A stretch of DNA of 64,000 bases from Sipunculus nudus (taxonomy: Eukaryota; Annelida; Sipuncula; Golfingiida; Sipunculidae): the NCBI GenBank assembly GCA_026874595.1, contig CM049316.1:57173676-57237675 (forward strand), read 5' to 3'. The notes below the pieces were generated by a model, which worked only from the letters and a program-made list of their open reading frames with translations, ran no database searches and had not been told where the DNA came from. Numbering within the stretch: position 1 is the stretch's first letter; each line of letters opens with the position of its first letter. A program made the position numbers and the translations under genes. Positions 34,800-46,038 of this stretch are shown here, piece after piece.

Positions 34800-37165
34800 G
34801 ACCCGAGTATCAGCATCAATTACACAAACATCACTCCTGAAATACTGTAATGAAAGTATACAACATAAAATGATTGCAGGTGGCATCACTAGTCTTGAGT
34901 ACGAGAAAGCCATCCAAGATGTATGGACATGCAACATTTCAGGCAGATACTTCAAACCACTCTTGGGCTATGTGCACAAATGCATGAAACCCAAAAACAT
35001 TTGTAAGTGGCGCCACAAATCTTGTATACAACAGAACTATCCGAGATGTATGGGCGTGAATTATTTCAGGCTGATATGTCAATTCAATCTTAAGAAATAA
35101 GCAGGAGCCAACACTGTGCAAAAATTGTTGTAGGCGGCGCCATCAGTCTTGTTTACGACGAACCTATCCGATATGTATAGATATGCACAATTTCAGGATG
35201 ATATAACATATCCTTCCTGAGAAATAAGCAGGTGCATACATTGTGCAAAAATCATTGTAGGTAGAACCACCAGTCCTGTATACGAGAAAGCCATGAAAGA
35301 TGCATGGACATGCCAGAATTTCAGGCAGATACATCAAACTTCTCTTGAGTCAGGTGCACTTGGCCGACTAAACTCAGCTGAGGCAGGCAGTTGCCCCAGT
35401 TGAACCGGAACAAATTGCAAGCTGTAGCTACTGCACTGACGGAACGTTTGACCTGCATTTGGCTGTACTGACTAAACTCTTGACCTGTTGCCTAATCTGA
35501 TACAGATAATTGTCTGCCAAAGCTATAAATAGATACAGACTTAAACTTGGACTGTGGCCAAATCTTAAATAGTTGGCAATCTACCAAGCTATATAGACAC
35601 AGACAAAATATTGGCTTGTTGGTAATTCTGTTTACACATACTGGAATAATTTTGCTTACCATGTTTAAGCTGACATATTCATAAGATTTTTTTATCAAAA
35701 TGTTTAGGATTATTACAGATGCCTATTGAAAGCTGAATCAGAACAAGATATATTTTTTTTTCATGGATTTATCTTACACATAATTTGGATATGGACACTA
35801 ATTATTTATGTTACCTGTACAGCTCTGCTTATATACCCGCAGAGCTCAGTTTGTTAATACAATAAATCTACTAGCTTTGTTTACCAAATATCTCATAGTC
35901 CAGCAATGAGGCCAACAGATGAAGGTCCATAATTCAGCTAAAATAATTTAAGTAAACTTGAACAAGGCCACTAAAAGTCATCTTTGACAATGGTACAGAA
36001 TTTGAAACGAGTTTTGCTGAAAAGACTATTGCCTTCCCTAAGTCTGATATAATCTTACATGGCCACTTCAGACCTCATTTAGCTTTCTATGACTCAAAAA
36101 ATCAATGAACCTGATCCATTTTTATACGAATGAGAGATCATTGCAGTAGGATAATGTTTGCGAAAACTCAAATCATTTGGTTGACAGTTTCATCATAAAA
36201 CATTTCCAATGATGTGGCGGAAAGAGACTAAAACGAGTCTTTTGCCCGTAAAAAAAACAGATAAATGTAGGTGGTGCCACAAAAAAACCTCAATTTCAAA
36301 TACGATTCATGTGGACAACATTTGCACAGAACTAAGTGATGGTAGCTCCTGTTGCTTCTGAGACTGTAATGTTAGTATGCTTACTTGATCAAATTACTCT
36401 GTTCAAATTCCTTTAATTCCTGCCAAAATTCACTGAACTCAAATTTTTTTTAAACAAACTTGGACCTCTTGGATCATTTCTGTGAAATATTGAACAATTT
36501 GGCTGAATGATTTTAGAGAAAAGGTTTTCAAAGTTTTTTTTTGCCTCCTAAAATTCAAGTTGATGTAGGTTGCGCCAAAAAAAAAACTCAATTTCACAGC
36601 ATTTGACATGCGACTGATTTTTTCATAAAATTTGGGAACGCTAGCTTCTGCTGTTCCTGGGAAATTATGGATTAATGTACTCATGACCGATGACTCCCTT
36701 ACATAAAAGGTCGATGCAGGTTGCGCCACCACTGCCTCAACTTCAAATAAGAATCATATGACCAACATTTGCATAAAATTTGGGGATGATAGCTCTGGCC
36801 ATTTCTGAGATTGTAATTTTAGTATGCTTTTTTGCCAAATGGCAAAGTTCAGCTTCCCGTAACTCGGCCATATATCACCGAACTGAAACCATTGGAACAA
36901 ACTTGAGGATTGTTTCTTGGATTATTTCTGTTAAAAAATATTGAACAATTTGGATGGCGGTTTCTTTTAGCTTTTCCCCTGTAAAATCTAAGTCAATGCA
37001 GATAGCCAAAAAAAAAAATAAGCTCAACCCGATAGAGTTTGACATGTGACTTATTCTTCCATAAAATTTGGCGCTGCTAGCTGTGAGTTTTAGAGATAGC
37101 AAAGGTTAACGCGAGGACCACGGATGACGGACGACGCTACGCCATCGCATGAGCTCACAGGTTTG
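34800..37165 (+). repeat. Interspersed repeat B, about 2.3 kb (matches repeat A)
   Basis: Colinear with 4860-7135 in the same orientation. Shared blocks include TACGAGAAAGCCATCCAAGA, GTCTGCCAAA.CTATAAATAG, TCTGTTTACACATAC and the end GCATGAGCTCACAGGTT. It lies outside the HOIP-like genes, so the two copies are separate insertions or a duplication. It carries no gene that I can recognise. Confidence 0.7.
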
Positions 37166-37169
37166 CTAA

Positions 37170-38040
37170 AAATTAAACTTGAGCAAGCCAAAACGAAGAA
37201 GACGGACTATTGGCAAACAGTCAACTTGATCCTTATAAAGGACATGATTAAATAACTTGACTGAATATGCTGTTAATTAAACGTGTGCATGTTACATGTA
37301 TTTTCTTTATACTTGCAAAATGTAAGATCTCATTTCTAATTTTTTTTTATGAAAACATGCAAACGTCATAGTAATTATCACAAATTTATAGAATGTAAGT
37401 CACAGGGCTTATACACAGCTACATTCAATGAGAGTCTCAAAATACATGTTTAATTAAGATTATGAAATCAAGACCGCTGATTATCACCAAACTAATTTAA
37501 AAAACTGACTTAAAATGGTCACAATAACTATTTCTTCTGGATATAGCCGAAAACACTTGCAGGTAGCTACCTATAATTTATCAGACCGCTGTCAACTCAT
37601 TTATCACTTGTTTTATGCACCATTATCAAAAAGAGATTCTTGCTCTGTTTAACAAAACCATATCACATGCAAAATATACAAATATTTAAGTATTTATTTA
37701 ATATTGGTTCAGTCTGTGCTATTACGCAATATATTATTTGGTGCAATGAGTGGCGTAAACTGTAAATCTACAATTCCTCATTCGAAGCTTTTGCCCAACG
37801 ATATCGTCGCAATGGCATGGATGGGCATTGTATCGAGTTTTCCCTTATGTATGACGTCTTGTCTCGAAGTAGGCCTGTTATGTCCACCTAAAGTGCCTCC
37901 TACCTATCCTATTTACGGCTGCACTAAATGGCGAAAATAGTTCAATTTTTTTGTCCTATATTGTATGTAACATAATGTCCTTATCGGTCTCCCTATTAAA
38001 TTAAAAAGCAGAATGTATGTTTCAGGTAAAGAAGATATAT
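37170..38040. other. Intergenic stretch without recognised gene
   Basis: AT-rich sequence. One open frame, 37704-37940 plus, of 78 codons with several cysteines and a hydrophobic middle, has no recognised homology and no clear start context. Confidence 0.4.
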
Positions 38041-38043
38041 GTT

Positions 38044-38044
38044 G

Positions 38045-38099
<55 letters not shown>
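38044..38099. repeat. (TA)n microsatellite
   Basis: A TA run in intergenic DNA. Confidence 0.95.
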
Positions 38100-38101
<2 letters not shown>

Positions 38102-38639
38102 ACACCGTAGAGATAATCAAGACGTTTCAATATGTATGCGTGTGAGTGTAAATGAATTAAAATGATATAACCTTTACCTTTCTTTATGTATTCTAATATG
38201 AACCTGAAACTTTTTGATTTAATATTGATAAATGTATATGCAAAATTTGGTCTATAGGATAACGTTGTGTTGACCCTTTGAAGGCAGAAGATCTGTCCAA
38301 GTGTACATTGCCCCCCCCCCCCCCCAAACACAACCCAGTTTCAGCGCCCTTACCGAAACAGGCACACCAATTCCCGTTTTGGTCCTTCGTCATTTCCGTT
38401 TCGGGCGTCTCATCCGTTTCCGTTCCGTTTTAAATAATGTTATATGTCAACTGTATCTGCATGTGTACGTAGATTGTATAGTGACTTTAGGGGATAAAGT
38501 TTTTTTGGGGGTAATTCCTATTTTTTTTCTATTTTCAAAACCAAATCATATTTTTTGTTCCTATTTATGATGGGCATAAGACTTTATCAGATTTTATTGC
38601 TGTATTTTGATCAAGCAAACCATAAATTTTCTCACACCA

Positions 38640-38827
38640 GGAATAAATGGCCATATAAACTGCGGTAGCCGCTTGGTGTTTGACGCTGAGGCCTGCTACA
38701 ACCCCTCCTGTGTAAGACGCCGGCAGACATATTCGCTACACATCAGGCTTTTCAAATCAGCCGAAAACAAAGGCCTTTGTTTCAACCAAGCCAAACTAAC
38801 GGGGTTCAGTTGTGAATGCTGCAGATA
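38640..38827 (+). CDS. Candidate terminal exon of a small cysteine-rich protein
   Basis: After a plausible acceptor (TTTCTCACACCAG) an open frame contains INCGSRLVFDAEACYNPSC and ends SCECCR then TAA. Cysteine spacing is C-x10-C-x4-C-x22-C-x10-C-x-C-C. A compact basic cysteine-rich ending such as this is seen in many secreted peptides, but I do not recognise the family, and no upstream exon or signal peptide was found. It may be a chance frame. Confidence 0.22.
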
Positions 38828-40060
38828 AGAAATGGTTTCTTTTGCGTGGATAAAAGCGAAAAGTGAATGTGGAAGCTGAAAAGAAGGTAGGTCGGCGTCA
38901 AGAAATCGTGCATAAATAACAAACACAAATACAAGCAGAATTATATTATAGATATTTAATGTTCATAAAATACCATATAACACATCATAATGTACATAAA
39001 ACCAAACACTGAAGCAGTAAATCTTCCGAAATCTCAGATGTCAAAGTGTTATTACCCACTACTGGTCTAATTGCACGTTCCACATGTGACGTCACATGCA
39101 ATTGTACAGCGTCTATCACAGGGTTAAAAAGTATGAGGAGTATCGGAGTTCGCTGTCATATTTTTTTTCTCTGTCATATTTTTTTTCTCTTCAATGTTCA
39201 TTGTCGTAAAAATATAAACATTTATTTCCCACTTACGTAAATATTTCTATATAATAGCCACGTTATCTCCCGTGCAATGATGATAGGTGAATTTCAGCTG
39301 CTTAAAAACATACATTTGTAAGAAGTATAGCAAAATAATGGCGAAATTTGTTGGAACGTAGTGGTATTATTAATCCGACAATGCGATAGAACTTACAATT
39401 TATATTAGAACATAATTATTATAATGAAAAACTACGTGACGTTAAAGGTTGGAGACATGGTTCTATAAATCGGCATTAATAATGTGTTCTATCTGCTTGT
39501 ATCGACGGGATGAATAGCCGATGCAATGCAATCAGCATTCCAAACATTTCGTTTATCCATGAATCTCCTTCTGTTCGCTTATTCAATCGAGTGCAGTGGG
39601 TATATCTTCTGAACGAACTGCAATGATAGAATATCAAAATATACATGAATATAAATAATATGAAAAATAATTTTTAAATACTTTATAATTTCAACTAGCT
39701 AACATAAACATTGCGCATAGAGTTTCAGTTCACAAGACTGTTAAAGCAAATATATTGTATGGGACTAATATTTCCAAGGATAAAAAAAGGCTTCAAACTG
39801 CGATGCACGGCTTAACAATTTGGATAATGTCTCACATCTATTCAAGAAAATCTAAATAAATAAGTGAACCCTGCGTCCCCGAGACAGACAGAGTATATCT
39901 TGCTTTGTCCACACACTGACAATTTTACAGGCCATTTTAACACAAGACAGGGGAAGATATGCTCTCAGTCGTATGGTGTGCATAATGCGACTGGCTGCCA
40001 ATCAGATATGTTCATTACAACGCAGCATACCAGACCAAATCATGAACACGTGATAAAAAC

Positions 40061-40216
40061 ATGGTGAATAAAATAAAGCGTAGTGATCCACATGACGAAC
40101 AGTTGGCCGTCTCTAAGAAAATGAAACTTAATGACGACGTAGCTTTGGACAAACTTAAGCGAACACTAAGTGACATATTATGTAAAAGGGATCGCAGGCT
40201 CCAATTAATGATTTAA
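40061..40216 (+). CDS. 51-codon lysine-rich open frame, unrecognised
   Basis: ATGGTGAATAAA opens a highly charged frame with SKKMKLNDDVALDKLKRTL, then SDILCKRDRRLQ, and stops at TAA. The composition (alternating K/R and D/E, a possible nuclear-localisation cluster SKKMK) looks more coding-like than the surrounding DNA. No homology was recognised. It could be a first exon or chance. Confidence 0.2.
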   Translation: MVNKIKRSDPHDEQLAVSKKMKLNDDVALDKLKRTLSDILCKRDRRLQLMI

Positions 40217-40389
40217 CTGAAGGGAATTATATTCTGCCAGTACGTCACTGAACAGTTTTTTTTCTGGTACGGATAACATAAATGTTTTGCGTGTTTAAAC
40301 AGGGGTCTCTTACATTCCAAGGAATCCAAATTATCTGATCCCCTGACTTTTCCCTAATGGATTTCAAGAACTAGATATTTCTTGGCACC

Positions 40390-40465
40390 GCAGGTGCCAT
40401 AGTATCCCCAGACAATTAATCCCCCCCCTTTAAGAATAGTCCCCCCCCTTTAAGAATAGGCCCCC
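40390..40465. repeat. Poly-C / CCCTTTAAGAATAG two-unit repeat
   Basis: CCCCCCCCTTTAAGAATAG occurs twice in a row with a 23-24-bp period at about 40421-40460. Confidence 0.7.
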
Positions 40466-40599
40466 ATCTTCAGCAGCATATGCTGACACTTAGCTAAAGC
40501 GACTATGGTTTCTTCTATCTATAAACTTGAGAAACTATATTTTTCACCAAAAATGGGGGCCTATATGTTGAATCTCTCTTGAGAAAAGAGCATTAATTT

Positions 40600-42110
40600 A
40601 TTTTACAGGAACAGGAAGGTAGGTGGCGCCACCTGTCTGCTTTTCAAGAAAATTTTCCAAGAGGGATAGACATGCCAAATTTCAGACCTATACCTTGAAC
40701 CAATCCGGAGATGTGAGCAATTTTCACCCAAAGCACACGTACAGATGGACGCCACACTAAAATGATTGCTGATGGCACCACCAGTCTTGAGTACAAAAAG
40801 TAGCAGTCCAAGATTTATGGATATGCACAGTTTCAGGCCAATAGGGCAAATCACTCCTCAGAAAAGGGTATTAATTTATTCTACAAAAACGGGAAGGTAG
40901 CTGGCGCCACCTGTATGGTTTATGACTTTCCAAGATGGATGGCCATATATAAGTCAAGTTTGAAACCCATAAATCAATCCAAGCTGGAGTTATCATCAGG
41001 AAATGAATTTTTGGACAGGTGGCTCCTGTGACTTCGACCTTGTGACCTAAAAATTGATACAGGTTTTCCTTTATTGGCAGGTGAACTATATGTGCAAGAT
41101 AAAAGGTCAGAGATTAAAAAGTTTGGCTGAAAAAGCATCCACAATCTTTTCAGAGATGGTTGTCCTGTGACCTTGACCTTTGACCTCATGACCTCAAAAT
41201 CAATAAGAATCTTGTTTTATTGATGGGCAATATATAAGTCATGTTTGATACCAATATATCATTCCAAGCTGGAGTAATCATCAGGGTATGAATTTTGGAG
41301 AGATGGCTCCTGTGACCTTCACCTATGACCTTGTGACCTAAAAATGGATAGGGGTCTTCCTCTATTGGCAGGTGAACTATATGTTCAAGATAAAAGATTG
41401 GCTGAAAATGCATCAACAATCTTTTTAAAGATGTGTGTGTCCTGTGACCTTGGCCTTTGACCTCACGACCTCAAAATCAATAGAGGTCTTGTTTTATTGA
41501 TGGGCCATATAATAAGTCAAGTTTGAAATCCATATATTAATCCAAGCTGGAATTATCATCCAGGAACCTAATTTTTGGACAGATGGCTCCTGTGACCTTC
41601 ACCTACGAGCTTATGTCCTCAAAATGGACAGGGGTCTTTCTCTATTGGTTGGTGAACTAATGTGCAAGATAAAAAGGTCTGGAATGAGAAGTTTGGCTTA
41701 AAATGCATCCACAATATCTTTAAAGATGTGAGTCCAGTGACCTTGACCATAGACCTCATGACCCTAGAACCTATAGGGTTCTTACTTTAGTGGTGGGCCA
41801 TACATAGTCATGTTTGAAATCCATTTGTGTCAACACTGGAGATATCATAAGAAGTGTGTGATTTTCACCAAATATAGAAATATTAAAGGTCAAGGCCACT
41901 CTCATGGTAAAGGTCATGACCCAAATTTAAATAAACCTCATCCCATAACCCATCTCTCTACATGTTCATCATATGAAAGAAATCTGTCCATTAGATTTTT
42001 ACCTATAATGCTAACAGTACTGTCAAATGGCAATTATGGGATTATTAAATGGCGTAAAAACAAGAAAAGGATAATAGGTGGCGCCACCAAGTTGGTGGCG
42101 TCAAGTTAGA
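40600..42110. repeat. Tandem array of about 280-bp units with TGACCT half-sites
   Basis: The block CCTTTGACCTCA, then GACCTCAAAATCAATA, then TTGTTTTATTGATGGGC, recurs near 41177 and 41453, with a diverged third near 41740. Between them 'GTGACCTTCACCTATGACCTTGTGACCT'-like blocks also repeat, split here by variation. Each unit carries several TGACCT (AGGTCA) hexamers. The array is bounded by GGTGGCGCCACC blocks at 40620 and 42080. Non-coding. Confidence 0.75.
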
Positions 42111-42119
42111 AGATTCTGG

Positions 42120-42660
42120 GTCCAATGGTTATGATGTGTTCCCTACTTTGGTATCAAATTTTCAATTATTCTGTAGTGTGCCTATAAGCCCCATAGCTCA
42201 GGGAATATGGGTAACAGAGACCTAATTTCACGTTTCGAGGGAGACTTTTCAATGACCTCACTGGATTTTAAGTAAGATGATCCTAGGTCAAATGGTTATG
42301 ATTTATGCCTTGCTTTGTATCAAATTTTCAATTATTCCGGGGGAATGCTTATTAGCCCCATAGCTAAGAGAATATGGGTAACAGGGACCTAATTTCAGCT
42401 TTCAAGGAAATTTTCACGGACCTCCCTGGATGTCAAGTAAGAAGATTCTAGAACCAACTGTTACTATTAGTTGTTCAGATACTAGAGCTTTTGTATCAAA
42501 TTTTCCATTATACTGGAGGAGGGGGGTACGTCGAAGCCCCTAGCTCAGATATTATGGATAACAGAGAACTAGTTTCAGGTTTCCAATGAGAGTTTTCATG
42601 GGCCTCCCTCAGCTCAAGATACAAGAACCTAGGTCCAGTCATTACGATTTCTGACAATTA
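42120..42660. repeat. Satellite-family units
   Basis: Two or three units with 'AGCCCCATAGCT', 'GAATATGGGTAACAG' and 'GGACCTAATTTCA' motifs near 42190, 42360 and 42540, spaced about 175 bp. Related to the 17.5-kb satellite and to 33.1 kb in reverse. Confidence 0.6.
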
Positions 42661-42700
42661 GCAACCATGAACAATAAGACAAACTTGGTACCACCTATGC

Positions 42701-45700
42701 TTATTTTGACACTCTCCAGGACTAGAACAGATTTCTGATATCGGCCGTGATTCAGACAAAGACGGACCAAATGACCGAGACTGTGCTAAAGTTAAAAGTC
42801 ATGTACTGACCTCTTGTATGTTGGTGTTCTCTAACTTGAATTCGTCTGGTTCTCCACCATATTCTTGTCTGATAATCGTTTTCAGTATCTCATCCTTCAT
42901 CGCACCTGCTGGATCCAATTTATGGGTTTGAATGATCCGTATAAGATATTCCTTGTACGGGTAACTGGTAATTGCACAATAAATGTAAAGATCAGAATCA
43001 TATATGACCAATTTGAATGCAAGCATTTGGTTAGATAGCGGGCGCAGTTGCCTGACAATCGGTGTTTACATATAACCGGGCCCCCAGAGGCACTCGAAGA
43101 AACATAGGAATTCTGTAGGAGCACTTCAGACAAAAATAAGAGTTTGTAGGGATTTTCAGCCAAATATATATGTGAAATATATGGGTTTTCATTGCACAAA
43201 CACTGTTTTGATCGCATATATCCTGTGACCAACGGGTTTAATAGGTTTGCTCAATAGTTTTGGACAGCTGTACTCGTGGGACCGCAACTCTTACATGCAC
43301 AAACTACAAAATAGCTGATTGTTTTCAATAATAACAGGTCTATATAATAATAATATAAGAAACACGACTGTGCAGTGAATAATTATAGGAAAATGTAGGA
43401 GATAATGATCTCTATATAAGATGGAAAATACAGGAAATTATAAGAGACAGTCTTTTCATAGGAAAACAGAGAAAATATATGAGTAAGTAAAAGTCCTAAT
43501 ATAATGATTGTACATATATTCTCGGAGTTACTGGTTTGCTAAATCAGGACTGGACAGAATAGATTCGTGTATATAAACAACACGTTTTCATATTATTTCG
43601 ATACAAAGAAAATGATGAATTAGGCTATATTTTACCACAATCTGTTTCCTTCTGTAGCTTTGTGCTCGTTTTCAAGGTCTACAGTGTTCCATCCAAGACG
43701 GCTTGATTCCTTTGCCAACCAGTCACGGTATCCATCATGTTTTATACCATTTTCCTTTAATGTTACATCACACAAGTTAATGTTATGGGGTCATTTTAAA
43801 TATATGAATGAAGATAAATTCTTGTATAAGATACATTGTAAATGTGCATAGTGTAAATTCCAATCTTAAAAGTTTCGAAACAGTTTATCTGCATTTGTTT
43901 AAAGAAAACATATAATTAAATCTAAAAGTAAATATAACGCTTACTTTTAAAATACGTTTCAACTCTTCAAGTGGACAGTATTTAATATAGAAGACACAGT
44001 CCCGCGGATGGTGGCAATGGGGGTCTCTTGGGCATTCTCTAAATTTCCTGCAGTCCTGCCATTCATACGTCAAGGAAAATATGAGTACGATTACCGCGTT
44101 GTGGGTAACACACATGATTAAATATAAGTGAACGCTTCATCAAACTTTAGCTCAATGGATCTTTTAAACATATTTCATTGAACTATAGTAACTAAATCTT
44201 ATCAGTAGACATGTATCCTAAAACTTTTTCAATCAATGTAACTGATTTTTTCAGATGTGACATTGAAATGTGATGTTATTTTTCTGATTAAGGTATTAAT
44301 ATAAGTTAGGAATACATGATTCCATAAAAACTCTTGTCTGAAATCTGATGTTTCAAAATAATTTAATCAGAGAAGCATATTTGAAAAATGACTGGAAAGT
44401 GGCTGAGAAGCGCATTAATGCAAAAATAAGAGTAATGCAAATACATATAATGAATGTACTGTTGTTAAGGAACACCATTGGATATTGCAATATTAGTAAT
44501 ATCGCAGCATGATGTATGGAAACAAAATGGTATATTTGTACAAAGCCATTACCCCTTTGAAAGGAGCTTTGCATCCATCACAGAAACTGAACGGACAGTT
44601 GGAACATTTACGCTGTCTAAAACCCCAAAGTTCTCTGTGGCATACCGATCCACATTCCGGGCAGTCTACATGAAATAAAATGTGACAGTACTTAAATGAC
44701 TCCGTAGGAGAAAAAGCCAGACCTTATACAAATCATACAGAATAGGAACCTTTTTTAACAAGAAGGGCTTCCAAAATACCATTGCAGCTCACTGAGTTCA
44801 AGCACATAGTTTTCATAGAATATAGTACGTATAGTGGCATAGTGCATATTGAGACATACTTAAACTTACAGATTTCATCCTGTGTCGTCTGAATTTTGCC
44901 TTCATCTCCGATAGCAGCACCAGGCTCCTGCAAGTTAATGAAAATATAAACGCTGTAATGTAGGTAAATGTCTGAGAGTGTACGTAATCTACGTACGCCT
45001 TACACGTAATGAACACATAACCGGTTAGTATACCACGTAATGTAAAAGTATGAAACTTGTATAGGCGGTTGTCATGTAATGTATACGTTATCACCAATGA
45101 CCGTAGTGTAATGTAAACATGCGCGGTTATATGCAGAGTGACAACGCCACTGTGAAGTATACGTAAGCGTTAATTACTATGATATAAAATACAACAAAGC
45201 ATTAATGATATACGTAAGCATTAATGATATACTAGCGACTACAAAAGTTTCCGTTTGACTATCCGTTTAATCGATATTGACGAAATCCATTATCAGACCT
45301 TTCAACAGAACGTCGTTCGTTCAATAGTAAACTTGTACTTGCGCTGGATTTATTAGGAAAAAAAGAGAATTAGTATAACGGGTTCACCTTGAGACCGTTC
45401 AAGGAACGTTTGGCGTCTGGTTGGATCATCCCTGTATGTTCTTCTGCTTGTCCTGGTTCATCGTTGTTTCCCGTTGGGAGATCATCGGAATCTTGCTTGG
45501 CAGTGGTCCCATTATCAATAAGGGACTTGTAACACATCAAGCAGATGTTTGTGGTGACTGGGTTCATGAAGGTGCATGTCTTACATCTTCTCGCTTTCGG
45601 GTCCCGGTCTGTGCAAAGCTCACTCTAAAAATAGGTGATTAGTTTACTCATCTACGTTTAAGGTCAATTTTTATTAACTTACACCCGACTAGTGAAAAAC

Positions 45701-46004
45701 TAACTGGCTTCCCTGCTGGCTGATATCGAAACACATTATCAATAATATTTTTTGTGTTCCTTATGGAGTGTGCAATAAACATTTTAGATCATCGCAAATT
45801 TCTTATTATTGTCATAATGTTACCTTCATAATCAATCTTGCCTGGACGACAAGGACCCATTTGTGTCACACGCATATGACAAATATGATCTTTGTATGAC
45901 AATGATCTTGTTCCAAAGAATGAATATCCCAGGAAGTAGTTTTTTTATATCAATTACGTTTGTGTGTTACAATATTAAAGAAGTTTGTATACAATATAGA
46001 AGTT

Positions 46005-46038
<34 letters not shown>

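Noticed and set aside
42661-42780. 39-codon terminal exon for H3 starting at 42780
   Set aside because: It would need an intron of only 30 nt, too short for animal splicing. The 42721-42701 exon or simple read-through is more plausible.
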